This document shows positions 34,801 to 46,095 of a DNA stretch of 64,000 nucleotides, in pieces. The stretch's first letter is position 1; each line of letters opens with the position of its first letter. The notes beneath the pieces were generated by a model. That model saw only the letters and a program-made list of their open reading frames with translations, ran no database searches and was not told the origin of the DNA. The stretch comes from Metridium senile (taxonomy: Eukaryota; Cnidaria; Anthozoa; Actiniaria; Metridiidae), in NCBI GenBank assembly GCA_949775045.1, contig OX459105.1, forward strand, positions 2,401,368-2,465,367, read 5' to 3'. The position numbers were made by a program, and so were the translations under genes.

Positions 34801-36153
34801 ATCACAGAGTCTGCGTACGCTGCTTATGCTTATGTCATTAATGTGAGCAAGGCTTTAAAGTGCCTATAAACCCTGGCTGTTTGCTATTTCTATTAGTACT
34901 AAAGTACTGGCCCTAAATAACAATTTTGCAGAAGAATAAAATACTGCAATAAAAACTGTGCATTTTATAGCGGTTTGAATATGTCCAAAAAGTGTTGTTT
35001 TAGCTCACTGTGTATATCGATGACGTAGTGTCCAGGATAGATATCATCGATATTTTCCCTGTAATACTTACAATTTCATTTCTCTTTTGAAGTCATCGTG
35101 GACATCATTGTTATTATTTTCTTCAGTGTCCTCTTTGTTTTCTTCACTTGGGATATATATCACATCCATTTTTTCAATCCAATCAAGGTTTTTTGTCATC
35201 TGCTCCAATTTCTGTTTTAACCCCTCCTGAATTAGAATAACATATTTTTATATTAGATCTGGTGCAATCAAACAATAAACTGAAGAAAAAAAATTATCCT
35301 TGTGCCAAAACAACACATCAAACAAACTCACATATGATATGATTCTGAGAGTAATCCTTGTGGCAAGGGAGAGAGCAACACATCAAACAAACTCAACTCA
35401 CATATGATTCTGAGAAAAACCCTTGTAGCAAGGGAGAGAGCAACACATCAAACAAACTCAACTCACATATGATTCTGAGAAAAACCCTTGTGGCAAGGGA
35501 GAGAGCAACACATCAAACAAACTCAACTCACATATGATTCTGAGAAAAACCCTTGTGGAAAAGGAGAGAACAACACATCAAACAAACTCAATTCACATAT
35601 GATTCTGAGAAAAACCCTTGTGGAAAGGGAGAGAACAACACATCAAACAAACTCAACTCACATATGATTCTGAGAGGAATCCTTGTGGCAAGGGAGAAAA
35701 CAAAACATTAAACAAACTCAACTCACATATAATCCTGCGATAAAATCTCATGGCAAAAATTTATTATGAAAAGAACGCAGCAAACAAGCTCAGCTCGCAT
35801 ATTACTATATATATCCGGACAAAAGCTTGATCCTGGACCACAGCAAAATAAGACAATCAATATCCTACTAAGATACATAATCTATTTTCAAATATATGAA
35901 GGTTTTCATTTACTTACAACATTGTTGATACTTGGCCGCTGCGCACGTGGTACAAATGCTGGTTTGTTCATACCGACCTTCAATTCACCCTTCATAAAAG
36001 CCTTTTGCAGCTAAAACAACACAAATTAACAACACATAAGTACAAAATACATATTTATCTATCTATCATAAAAAAAGAGCTCACCTCGGCGTCCGAATCC
36101 TCACTTTCTGAGCTTTCAAACATTTCTTCTTCATCGTCAAACTTGGACGCCAT
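31796..36153 (-). CDS. EBNA1BP2: EBP2 homologue, nucleolar rRNA-processing protein
   Basis: Eight exons on the minus strand: 36153-36085 (ATG start, acidic MASKFDDEEEMFESSESEDS), 36010-35918, 35226-35072, 34688-34565, 34025-33936, 33437-33362, 32663-32585, 31982-31796; about 290 aa against roughly 300 in other animals. Family hallmarks visible in order are a short acidic N-terminus, FKREMKFYKQAQHAV, KRPEDYFAEMVKTDEHMQ, a basic coiled-coil (MERSEKMKKLREMKKFGKK, VLQKRQKEKKDMIES) and the C-terminal KDKKFGHGGKKRGLKGNTKE...DVSSF block. EBP2 acts in the nucleolus in 27SB pre-rRNA processing and 60S assembly. The usual basic tail after DVSSF is missing: the frame runs into the ATC tract and stops (PGVMMMMMIVMII). 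A donor-like GGTAATG there could lead to an unseen final exon. It is divergent from the MCCC2-like gene. Confidence 0.9.
32039..32320. repeat. Interspersed repeat with TTCCCTGACTTTTCCCTG motifs
   Basis: AATTCCCTGACTTTTC occurs at the left and twice at the right, with GGGTTCCCACTC at the start. This is a dispersed-repeat style; family not identified. It lies in the last intron of EBP2. Confidence 0.4.
33600..33822. mobile_element. Palindromic MITE in an EBP2 intron
   Basis: GCTACAGGGTCAAAACACGG pairs with CCGTGTTTTGACCCTACAGC; inner arms GTTCCCCTC and GTATTGTGACCAAGATACAG also pair. It is flanked by imperfect direct copies of TTGGATGAGCT...TTTCTCA (33541, 33878), possibly an older host duplication. 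Confidence 0.85.
35311..35760. repeat. ~65 bp minisatellite, about seven units, SINE-derived
   Basis: Unit blocks CAACACATCAAACAAACTCA, CTCACATATGATTCTGAGA and CCCTTGTGGCAAGGGAGAG repeat in tandem in the EBP2 intron between 35072-35226 and 35918-36010. The same unit occurs about twice inside the SINE at 42300-42435, which is the likely source. Confidence 0.9.
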
Positions 36154-36452
36154 CTTGAAATCCGTGAAATTAGCAAAAGACTGGGACTAGGTATAGCTGC
36201 TGATTCATAAGATCGCGGTCATTCAAGATGGCGGACTTGTGAATGAAATTGATATTTACTTCAATTTTTCTATATAACTTTTCTAAAACAGCTAATTTTT
36301 TTTATTGAAATAGTATTTATGCTATGTTAAATCATTTTACCAGCTGCTCAGAGTCAGTGAATGGTAACTCAAACCCGTGGAAATAATTGTTTTCTTTGAA
36401 CTTTAGAAGTGGAACTCACGCTTTTTGACTGATTGAAATAACCATTTATAAA
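36154..36452. promoter_or_regulatory. Bidirectional promoter between EBP2 and the MCCC2-like gene
   Basis: The two start codons face away from each other across 299 bp. The segment includes CAAGATGGCGG at 36225, which resembles a YY1-type element. No TATA box is evident. The call rests on gene orientation. Confidence 0.55.
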
Positions 36453-38024
36453 ATGCACAAGAGAATTTCAAGCCTTCCTCTCTCATTGACAAGAATAACT
36501 CAAGCGTTCACTCCAAGATTTAACTCAAACAAAGCAGCATTTCCAACGTTAGATGGTCGATTTGACGTCCCTGCAAAAAGCAAGGAGCAAGGTCTTCAAC
36601 TTCAAAAACACTATCGCGAGATTTTAAACAGTATTTATTTAGGCGGTGGAGAAAACGCGCGCCAAAGACACACACTGAGGAACAAGAAGATCTTGGTGAG
36701 GGATCGAATTAAGAAACTATTGGACAACAAGAGTGATTTTCTAGAGTTGTCTCCATTTGCTGGCCGTGAGCTGGAATATGGTACTGTTGCCTGCGCTGGT
36801 CTTGTGACTGGTGTTGGTTCGATATCTGGACAGTTGTGTGTTGTGGTAGCTAACGACGCAACGGTTAAAGGTGGTACATTGTTTCCTATTGGTGTGATGA
36901 AGCAGCTTAGAGCGCAGGAGGTCGCACAGGAGAATAGACTGCCATTGGTGTTTTTGGTTGACTCTGGTGGGGCTTACTTGCCACTACAGGTAATGCAAAT
37001 GGAATCATTATCATCATCATCATTATTATCATCGCCATTATTATCATTATCATCATTATTATCATTGTCATCATTATCATTATCATCATCGTCATTCTTA
37101 TCATCTTCATTATTATCATCATCATTATTATCATTATCACCATGATCGTCATTATTATCATCTTCATTATCATCATCATCATTATTATCATTATCACCAT
37201 GATCGTCATTATTATCATTGTCATCATTTTTTATCATCATTGGCATCATAATCATTTTCATCATCTTTATTATCATCATCTTCATCATCATTATTTTATT
37301 TATTATAATCATCATTATCATCATCTGTGTCATTGTTATCATCATCATTTTTAATCATAATCAACACAATCATAGTTATTATTATTATCATTGAATGACC
37401 CGAATATGATCAATAGGAATTTTGCAGAGCAAGTAGGGTGTCATATGTCGAGGCCAATCAAATTCTGGTAACACTCTCCAAGATCTGCATAATTTTTCAA
37501 ATCATATGAAAGTGGATAATCGGAAATTAGAAAAAAAATCAATTTGAAAAAATTATCTTTATTTATAATTATAAATATGTATTTTGTAATTCAGGCTGAC
37601 ATCTTTCCAGAAACTGGTGGAAAAGTATTTTATAATGAAGCAATCGTGTCATCACTTGGGATCCCTGTGGTGAGTGTGGTTGTGGTTTTAGCTATCATCA
37701 TCATCACTTTTAATGTCACCATCAACATTATATCATCATCATCATTATTATGATTATTGTAATCATCATCATCATCATCACTATTATAGCCATTGTTTTC
37801 ATTGTCATGATAACTATGATCATCAGTTTTTCAACATAAAATTTCATCATCACTATTATCATCATGATCATGATCATCACCATTATTATTATCAGCAGCA
37901 GCAGCAGCAGCATCACAATCATAATCATAATTGTTACTATTATCACCATGATCATCACCATTATCATGAGCATCAAGATCATCATGAACATCACCATTAC
38001 TATTATCATCATAATCATTATCAG

Positions 38025-38063
<39 letters not shown>

Positions 38064-41000
38064 TACTATTATTATTTTGATCACCATTATCAATAACATC
38101 AGCAGCATCACCATCATCATTACTATTGTCATCATGATCATTATCATCATCATAATCGCCTTTACCATCATTGTTATTATTCAATATTTCTATCTAATGG
38201 TCTTTAGGTATGTATGGTAGCTGGATCATGTACTGCTGGTGCTGCGTATGTCCCTACCATGGCTGATGAAACAGTTATAGTAGATAAAATAGGAACTATT
38301 TTCCTTGGTGGGCCACCATTGGTCAAGGTAAGTCAACACTATCAGTAATCCAGCACCAGTTGTAAGCAGTGTTTTCGTTGGCCCCCTAATACAGTACCGC
38401 TATTGTTTGGTTAGGTTTAGGGCAATTGTTTGGAAAGACTCTATTGTTTTTTTTTAAACCAATCCTAAACAATGTTTCAATTTGGTGCTGACTGTCCAAA
38501 CACTATCCCATGTCATTGCTTTATCATGACATTATAAATATAACTTTTCTCTTGTTCTGTTTTCCTCCCTTACTCCCTTTCCCTTTCTTCCATCCCTTCT
38601 ATCTCGATATTTTCAAACCCTAACATCCTTTGTTGGAGTAAAATTACTTTGGTGATCGAAGGGCTAAAGCTCGAAACGTCAGTAAAGTTAAGTCAGTATT
38701 CTTTACGGTGTTACATTATTTTATTACCAATTGTAATGATAAGTTGTTTGGTTTGGTTGTAAGGCAGCAATAGGAGAGGTTGTGTCTGCTGAAGACCTTG
38801 GTGGCGCTATGTTACATTCTAGGTCAGTACCACTTACATTCCTTGACTTTTTTAATAAAATTTAATAAATACGCCTTATTCAATAAAGTTAGTCACTCCA
38901 CTCCACTTCATATACTTTTTCACTCTATGTTCTGATGATGTCGGCGTCCGACGAAAGCTCAAGATCTGAATTAATACAGTAGTACCTGGCCTCAAACCTA
39001 CTCTTATTAGTCACTCCAAATCTACAAAACTGGGACTGAAAAAGATTGTGGCAAATACATTATTTTAGACAATATTTGACTTTTTTTAAACATATTTTAG
39101 ATACTTTGTGCACTCTGATTGGCAGGCTATCGATTTATACAGAGGACAGAAACATGCTTAGCAAAAACTCTTCAAAATATTTTATAAAAGCAATATAAAA
39201 TGTCTGTTTTTTTCTATATACTATCTGTGATATTATTTGTAGGATTGGTGTACTATTTGTATTGTATTTAAAGTATTGTATATTTTCATTTGTTTAACTG
39301 CAGTATAAGTGGTTGTTCAGACCATTTTGGAGAGAATGAAGAAAAATCCATAGAAATCACAAAACAGATTATTGCAACACTAAATCAACCAGAAATACCA
39401 GCTCCTAAAGGTGGGTGAAAGTGTTCAAAATTAAAACATTTATTAAATTGTTTTTCTTGTGTTTTGCTTCATTTCTTCCTTCCTTCCTTCTTCCTTGCTT
39501 CATTCCTTCCTCCCTCCTTCCTTAATTCCTCCTTCATTCCTCCATTTCATCTCCTCCTATCTTTGCTTCTCTGCTTCTTTACTCCATTCTTGTCTCCTTA
39601 CTTCCACCCTCATTTCCTTTCTTGCATCATTCATTTCCTCCCTTCCTTTCTCTCTTCTTTCCTTGTTCCTTCTTTAGACAGTTTTCATATTAAACTTCAA
39701 CTCAAGCTGTTTTATTATAGTCTATGCTTCTCTAATATTACGTGCTTATTTTAAGGACCTGTTGAGCCTCCATTGTATAAAGTTGATGATCTTATTGGAC
39801 TATCGACACTGGATGCCAAAAACATGCCAATGTATCAGGTAGATTTATATAATGATTAATGAGAAATTTACAAATTAAATAAATCATAACACTTATGTAC
39901 AAGACAGTTGTATAAGTTTTGAGTTGAAATTTCTCTGGAAGACCTACTTTTAAGACCTACTAAGACCTACTTTTAAACAATACAAAAAGTCTTAAACCTA
40001 ACCTTTGTAGAAGTCATTGTCCGTGTTGTATCGACAATGCAAACACGCCACCTTTCACTTTTGATCTTGTATAAATTTACTGATACAACACTGACGCTTA
40101 TGTTACATGAAATTTGATTGGTATATTTTATATACAGGTAAGTAATGTTTACAACATGAGCGGCCGTGTTGTATCAGCAGATACAATCACAAGCCAAAGA
40201 TGCGTGATTGTATAGCTGATACAACGCGAACACAAATTTTGTAAATGGCTTAAAAAACATCTAGGTTACTCTAACTTTTATATTTTACCAAAAGTTTTGA
40301 GATTAAAGTAAATCTTGCCGAGAAATTACAACTGAAGTTAAAACTTATGTAAATCAGGATATACAACACTAGTGTTGTATGAAGATTAACAACACTAATC
40401 AAGGTCATAGTTTCTTTTGTAAATATGTCATTGATTATTCATGAGTTTTTTAACAAATTCTTGTATGCTGTATATTTTTGTATGCTTTAGTGCAATAGAT
40501 CATGATAATGAAACAAATGTTATTATCAACAACTGTTTTTCAGATCATTTCTCGTATTGTCGATGGAAGTAGGTTTCAAGAGTTTAAGACTAAATATGGT
40601 GTTGAACTAATAACTGGGTTTGCGCACATCGAAGGGTAAGAATAATGACTTACAGCCAAACCTACAGAAGCGTTCCTATCAAGGTAGGAAAGCATGATGT
40701 ATTCTTCCAAACTTGATTTGAAATTTGTTTTGAAATTTGCATAAATGAATTGAAACTTTTAAGTTTCAAAAACCGCCTCAAATCAAAACATTACTTTAAA
40801 TGTTTTTTTGGACAACGGAAACTTGCTAAACCTATTCTGCTTACAGAAATATTGTTATAAATACTTACTAAAGTATTCTATTACAATAGCATTATCAGTT
40901 ATTGACCACAGATTGTGATTTTGGGACCATTATCGGTTGACGATTGAAGTCTGCAATTTGAAACTTTGATTCATTTATGCAAATTTCAAAACAAATTTAA

Positions 41001-44000
41001 AATCAAGTTTGGAAGAATAAATTGAGCCTTCCAATCTCGATAGGAACGCTTCTGTAGGTTTGACCTTAATATTAAAATGAATGGATTATGCAATTTGAGT
41101 TACTGGTTATATGAGGTTCTGAGAAGCAATAAGTAATACTAATTTATTTAAAAAAATAAAATTGCAATTATGATTTTTATTTATTTTTAGGTATATTGTT
41201 GGTGTTGTTGCAAACAACGGCTCAATGGGATCAGATGCTGCCTTGAAGGTTTTATTACTATAAAACAGCATACAATTTGTAATAACCCCCTATATAGCTT
41301 CTAAAAATAACGTGCCCCCCTCTCAATATTGGCGAACCAATATTGCCGATGGTTCAAAGTGTCACACACTAACTACTATCCCAAATGGCCACAGACACAT
41401 CAGAGGTTGACATATGCATTTCTCTTTTAGTAAAGTCTACCTACGTTTTTACTTATTTGCTAAATGACCACAGGGAGCCCATTTCATAGAACTTTGCTGC
41501 CAAAGAAACATCCCACTAGTCTTCTTACAAAATATAGTAAAGTCTACTTACCAACTTACTTATTTGCTAAATGACCACAGGGAGCCCATTTCATAGAACT
41601 TTGCTGCCAAAGAAACATCCCATAATTCTTCTTACAAAATATAGTAAAGTCTACTTACCAACTTACTTATTTGCTTAATGACCACAGGGAGCCCATTTCA
41701 TAGAACTTTACTGCCAAAGAAACATCCCATAATTCTTCTTACAAAAGTTTAGTATTTTTTTTTTTTAGTTTTAGTTTAGCCAAAATATAGTAAAGTCTAC
41801 TTACCAACTTACTTATTTGCTAGAACTTTGCTGCCAAAGAAACTTTCCACTAGTCTTCTTACAAAATATAGTAAAGTCTACTTACCAACTTACTTATTTG
41901 CTTAATGACCACAGGGAGCCCATTTCATAGAACTTTGCTGCCAAAGAAACATCCCAATAGTCTTCTTACAAAATATAGTTGCAGAGGAACATATATCAGA
42001 TGGTGCTATGATGGCTGGTGTAATGAAGGACCAGGCAAAAATGATGCAAGCAGTGGCATGTGCAGAGGTAACAAACAAAATAAATTCAAAGCCATAAATA
42101 ATGGATGAGCATAGGTAGCAAACACTATAAATTCAAATCCATAAAAAAACACTTTTTCAACGTCTCAATCTTCTAGCTGGACACGTATCATGTGCCCTAC
42201 TACTTGTGGAGAATCACTCACACTCACCACCTCTACTTTAGATATTTTGCACACAACTCGGCTCACATGTTCATTTTTGCGGAGGGAGGAAAACCACATA
42301 ACCTGGAGAAAACCCCTTGTGGCATAGGAGAGAAGAACACATCAAACAAACTCAACTTGACACATATGATCCTGAGAAAAACCCTTGTGGCAAGGGAGAG
42401 AACAACACATCAAACAAACTCAACTCACATATAATCCATGCCCGAGCCGGGACTCGAACCTGGACCACAGTGGTGAGAGGCCAGCACTGTCACCACTAGG
42501 CTACCCATGCCACCCATGTGACATAATGGTCAATTTGCATCACAGCGGCCTTAACTACCACGACCAGAATAGTAAACAAGTATAGTAAATATATGGGAGT
42601 ACCCACCCTCCCCCTCCCAACAATTGTAAACCATTTCTGGTTCTTTTTAAGGTACCTAAGTTCACTGTTATCATTGGTGGTAGTTATGGACCAGGAAACT
42701 ATGTGATGGTGAGTAAAGGGCATATGAAAAGAATAGAAGCTTTTCTCTTAAGGGAACTGAAATCCTTTGTAATAAAAAATCTGAAAAATCTACTACAGAT
42801 TGTGGGATTTAATCCCATCTGGAATCAAAAAGAATCAACCTTGTTCCCAGGGCCCTCTCCCTTCCCACTCAAAAGCAAACGGAAAAGGCCGTGGGAACGA
42901 GGTTGGAAAATAATTAGGAGTGACCAAGGTCGTTAGACTGTCACTTAGCCTGTTGTGTTTAATGTGTCTGTTCTTTCTTTCTTTTAGTGTGGTCGTTCAT
43001 TCAGCCCTAGATTCCTGTACACTTGGCCTACTGCTTCTGTTGCTATGGAAACAGTTAACAACATGACAGCACAATACTCCCTACAAGAGGTATATTATGT
43101 ATTTATCAATGAAAAACAGCGAGTAAACTAGTATAGGCTGCGTCAGTGTTTGATGTTTGAACAATAGGTAATAGAATGAAATTTGTAACACCGTAAGAAA
43201 TAGAAACTAGTGAGTAAACTAGCATAGGCTGTACGTCGGTGTTTGATATAAACGATAGGTAATAAAATGAAATTTATAAAACCATAAAAAATGGAAATAC
43301 AAACTAGCAAGTAAACTAATATCTAGGCTGTATCCATGCTTGATAAAGACAATAGGTATTAAATAGAATAAAATTTGTAACACTGTAAAAAACAGAAATA
43401 GAATTAACTAGCGAGTAAACTAGTATAGGCTGCGTCGGTGTTTGATATAAATGATAGGTAATATAGAATAAAATGTTTAACACCGTAAAAACTGTTGACT
43501 TAACTTTACTGATGTTTCGAGCTTTAACCCGGAGTAAAAAAAAGGAGGGCTAAAGCTCAAAACGTCAGTTAAGTTAGGTCAACATTTTTTACGGTTTTAC
43601 AAATGTCATTATTAATATTACCTATCAAAAAAATACTGTGGGCAAGGCTGGGCACCACATAGCAGATATAAGCGAGTGTTGACCTCAGTTAGCACACTAA
43701 AAGACCTTGTTTTCTTGTTTATAGAACATTACAGATGAAGATATTGATAAACAAAAAACTAAGTAAGTTAATTGGAGTCGGGGGACATAGCTTGACTTTG
43801 AAAAGACATACATCTATTTATGAAACAAAATTTAAATATGTCTACATTTGAAGACACGGGGGATTGCGGTGTTGATGAATTTTTCTAGTGCTGTGTTACA
43901 GTGATGTAAATGCCTTAAGTGTATTTCAAAAATCGTTGTCGCGAACACTAGCCACAGTCCACACTCTGAAGCCTGCAAAGGATGTCAGTATCCCTTCTCT

Positions 44001-44549
44001 TGTTATCGAAATATTATCGTTGACTGTAAGAATAATATGAATAAAAAATAATTCAAATATTTTGCTGATATGTATTTTTGTTGCAATAAGGTTCCAATCT
44101 GAATCGAATGTGTATTATGGTTCAGCGCGCCTATGGGATGATGGCATTATACTGCCTCAAGACACACGAAAGGTATATACATTCATTCACTTATTTATCC
44201 ATTCATTTACTTATTTATTCATTCATCCATTCATTCATCCGTTCATATTTATCCATTCATTCATACATTATCCATTCATCCACTCATTTATATAGCAATA
44301 CATTTCTTAATTTATCCATTCAATCATCCATTTATTCATCCATTTATTTCTCCATCCGTTTATTTCTCCATCCATCCATCAATTCTTTCATCCATTTATC
44401 TATTTATTGATTCCTTCATTCATTTCTCCATCCATCCATCCATTAATTCATCATTTTTTTTTTGTTAGGTTCTTGCTATGAGTTTGCGGGCTACCAGTGC
44501 CACAACACCATCTGTCACCCAACCCAAATATGGCATCATTCGAATGTAA
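36453..44549 (+). CDS. Methylcrotonoyl-CoA carboxylase beta-like carboxyltransferase, divergent
   Basis: Exons: 36453-36989, 37595-37669, 38208-38327, 38764-38822, 39304-39410, 39756-39838, 40544-40635, 41191-41248, 41915-42067, 42652-42708, 42988-43089, 43725-43762, 44091-44172, 44469-44549; 547 aa with all phases closing. The start [20 protein letters not shown] looks like a mitochondrial presequence. The N-domain is well kept: [57 protein letters not shown]. The C-domain keeps [58 protein letters not shown] and YGIIRM. True MCCC2 has a Gly-Phe-Met-Val-Gly loop after FLQNIT and an SVMGGEQAA-like loop; here they read [12 protein letters not shown] and [13 protein letters not shown]2 is the mitochondrial carboxyltransferase subunit of leucine breakdown. 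This paralogue may be inactive or have changed specificity. Confidence 0.9.
36995..37395. repeat. ATC microsatellite immediately after exon 1 of the MCCC2-like gene
   Basis: ATCATCATTATTATC runs begin within about 15 bp of the donor at 36990. A ~60 bp block with CATTATCACCATGATCGTCA is duplicated at about 37120 and 37190. Confidence 0.9.
37690..38185. repeat. ATC microsatellite in intron 2
   Basis: ATCATCATC simple sequence with a short CAG run (37891-37910) starts about 20 bp after the donor at 37670 and ends about 25 bp before the acceptor at 38207. Confidence 0.9.
38355..38525. mobile_element. Short repeat element related to 45732-45892
   Basis: CTATTGTTTGGTTAGGTTTA and GGGCAATTGTTTGGAA(A/G)GACTC match, inverted, the ~160 bp insertion at 45732-45892. 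Intronic. Confidence 0.65.
39455..39680. repeat. Pyrimidine-rich (TTCC)n tract
   Basis: TTCCTTCCTTCTTCC-type DNA fills the intron before the exon at 39756. No gene. Confidence 0.85.
40653..41063. mobile_element. Mariner-type MITE, copy in the MCCC2-like intron 7
   Basis: Ends CAGCCAAACCTACAGAAGCG and CGCTTCTGTAGGTTTG are inverted; arms extend about 90 bp (AACTTGATTTGAAATTTG, TTTGCATAAATGAA). Homologous copies at 44705-45127 and 53699-54114. Confidence 0.85.
41440..41914. repeat. Tandem partial copies of exon 9 with its acceptor
   Basis: Before the real exon 9 (41915-42067), a ~108 bp unit repeats about four times: TTACTTATTTGCT, AATGACCACAG as acceptor, GGAGCCCATTTCATAGAAC, then AAACATCCCA...CTTCTTACAAAATATAG followed by TAAAGTCTAC. 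Each copy encodes [14 protein letters not shown]...LQNI and then reads a stop (TAG TAA). The copy at 41822 lacks its acceptor. A T-rich insertion splits the copies near 41750. Confidence 0.93.
42130..42515 (-). mobile_element. tRNA-derived SINE
   Basis: On the minus strand, 42435-42515 has an A box (GGTAGCCTAGTGGTGAC), CTGGCCTCTCACCAC as anticodon arm and a B box (GGTTCGAGTCCC). The body has CCTTGTGGCATAGGAGAGAA and CATCAAACAAACTCAACT blocks repeated twice. Shared blocks occur at 4763-4880 and in the minisatellite at 35311-35760. Confidence 0.75.
43110..43620. repeat. ~95 bp minisatellite at the left edge of unit A
   Basis: About four diverged units with CTAGCGAGTAAACTAGTATA, GGCTG...GGTGTTTGATATAAA, CGATAGGTAATA and AATTTGTAACACCGTAA, then a palindromic GACGTTTCGAGCTTTA.../GGGCTAAAGCTC terminal motif. 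The same array recurs at 50393-51140 and 59136-59380. Confidence 0.85.
44175..44460. repeat. CATT/CATC tract in the last MCCC2-like intron (unit A)
   Basis: CATTCATTTATCCATCC-type simple sequence fills the intron between exons 13 and 14. Homologous tracts at 53157-53455 (unit B) and 60971-61415 (unit C) differ in length. Confidence 0.95.
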
Positions 44550-44704
44550 ATTAATGGAGACTCTATCCCCTCAGAGTCATGTCTTGTAGATATTATCAGA
44601 CAATGGCTACTATATAAAACACATGTACACAAATTTTTCAAAAACATTTTTCTTTCATTATTTTCTACTTGCTCTTTACCATTGGTAAATCTGACAATTT
44701 GTTA

Positions 44705-45127
44705 CAGCCAAACCTACAGAAGCGTTCCTATCGAGGTTGGAAGGCTCGATTTATTATTCCAAACTTGATTTGAAATTTGGTTTGAAATTTGCATAAATGA
44801 ATCAAAACTTGTAAGTTTCAAAAACCGCCTCAAATCAAAACATTACTTTCAATGTTTTTTTGGACAACAGAAACTTGCTAAACCTGGTCTGCTCACAGAA
44901 ATATTGTTATAAATACTTACTAAAGTATTCTATTACTAACAATAGCATTATCAGTTATTGACCACAGATCGTGATTTCGGGACCATTATCGGTTGACGGT
45001 TGAAGTCTGCAATATGGAACTAACAGGATTCGATTCATTTATGCAAATTTCAAACCAAATATAAAATCAAGTTTGGAAGAATAAATTGAGCCTTCCAACC
45101 TCGATAGGAAATGCTTCTGTAGGTTTG
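44705..45127. mobile_element. Mariner-type MITE in unit A
   Basis: Same element as 53699-54114, but its last few bases and the right-hand junction sequence are lost: GGTTTG is followed directly by AAATAAATGAACAC. Confidence 0.85.
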
Positions 45128-45731
45128 AAATAAATGAACACAGACGTACAAATGATAAATACAAATACTAGATCAAGAAACCCTCTAGTTTCTAGGGTAT
45201 CTCTCTACTAACGAACACAGGCGTACAAATGATAAATACAAATACTAGATCAAGAAACCCTCTGATTTCCAGGCTATAGAATATCCGACAAACAAACTCG
45301 AATTCAGAACATACCAGAACATACCTCGGACAAGAAGAAAGTGTTTGTGTATGAGGGATGGTCACTTATGAGATCCTTAACACAGGAAGCCCAAAGCCAT
45401 GAGAACGCTTCACATGAAGCCGAAACCAATTGTGGAAGCCCAGGCACTTGACTTTTATCTTATAAGAATTATCGACAATAAATTTACTAGCGATCTTTCG
45501 CCTTATAGATAACTAAACACTACACATGCATTGATATGTTGATATCGAAGTAATTTGTGCCGTAATTTACTGTTTTAAAAGTCAATCATTTTTATAAGAT
45601 AAAAATCAAGAGCATGGGCTGCCTGTGGTAACAAGTCCTGATTCACATTCATTTCCGGGGTTAGTTTGTAAAAGCTTTTATTACAACAATACAAAAGTTA
45701 TCACCATCCATATATGTAGTTATTACTTGGG

Positions 45732-45892
45732 CGAGTCTTCACCGACTCGGAACATCGTTTAGGATTGGTTTGAAAAACAATAGAGTCCTTCCAAACAATT
45801 GCCCTAAACCTAACCAAACAATAGTGGTGCTGTCTAATGGGGCCAATAAAAACGCAGCTTTCTACTGGTGAAGTCCAACCCTATTACTTGGG
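45732..45892. mobile_element. ~161 bp insertion unique to unit A
   Basis: Flanked by a 10-bp direct repeat ATTACTTGGG (45722-45731; 45893-45902) that is single in units B and C. Ends CGAGTCTTCACCG and GGTGAAGTCC are roughly inverted. Confidence 0.8.
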
Positions 45893-45986
45893 TTCAATTT
45901 ATTAAAACAATTTAGAGACGATATAAAACATATAATACAAAAAGTTATATATTACGCTCCAGCCTAAGATATAGACCCTTTAAATA

Positions 45987-46095
45987 AGTGTTGTGTTTTC
46001 CGCGCTTGACGTCAAATTTATTCTTTTGAAATCTCTATAATATGAAAGGAATAGAAAAGAATAAATTTGACGTCAAGCGTGGAAAACGCAACACT
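45987..46095. repeat. Hairpin shared by units A and B
   Basis: AGTGTTGTGTTTTCCGCGCT with TGACGTCAAATTTATTCTTT pairs with its inverted copy. Unit B's version (54747-54849) has a small deletion at the right end. Downstream of the TPR-CHAT gene. Confidence 0.8.

Noticed and set aside
37713..38184. His/Tyr-rich and Met-rich open frames in the MCCC2-like intron 2
   Set aside because: They come from the ATC tract between well-defined splice sites.
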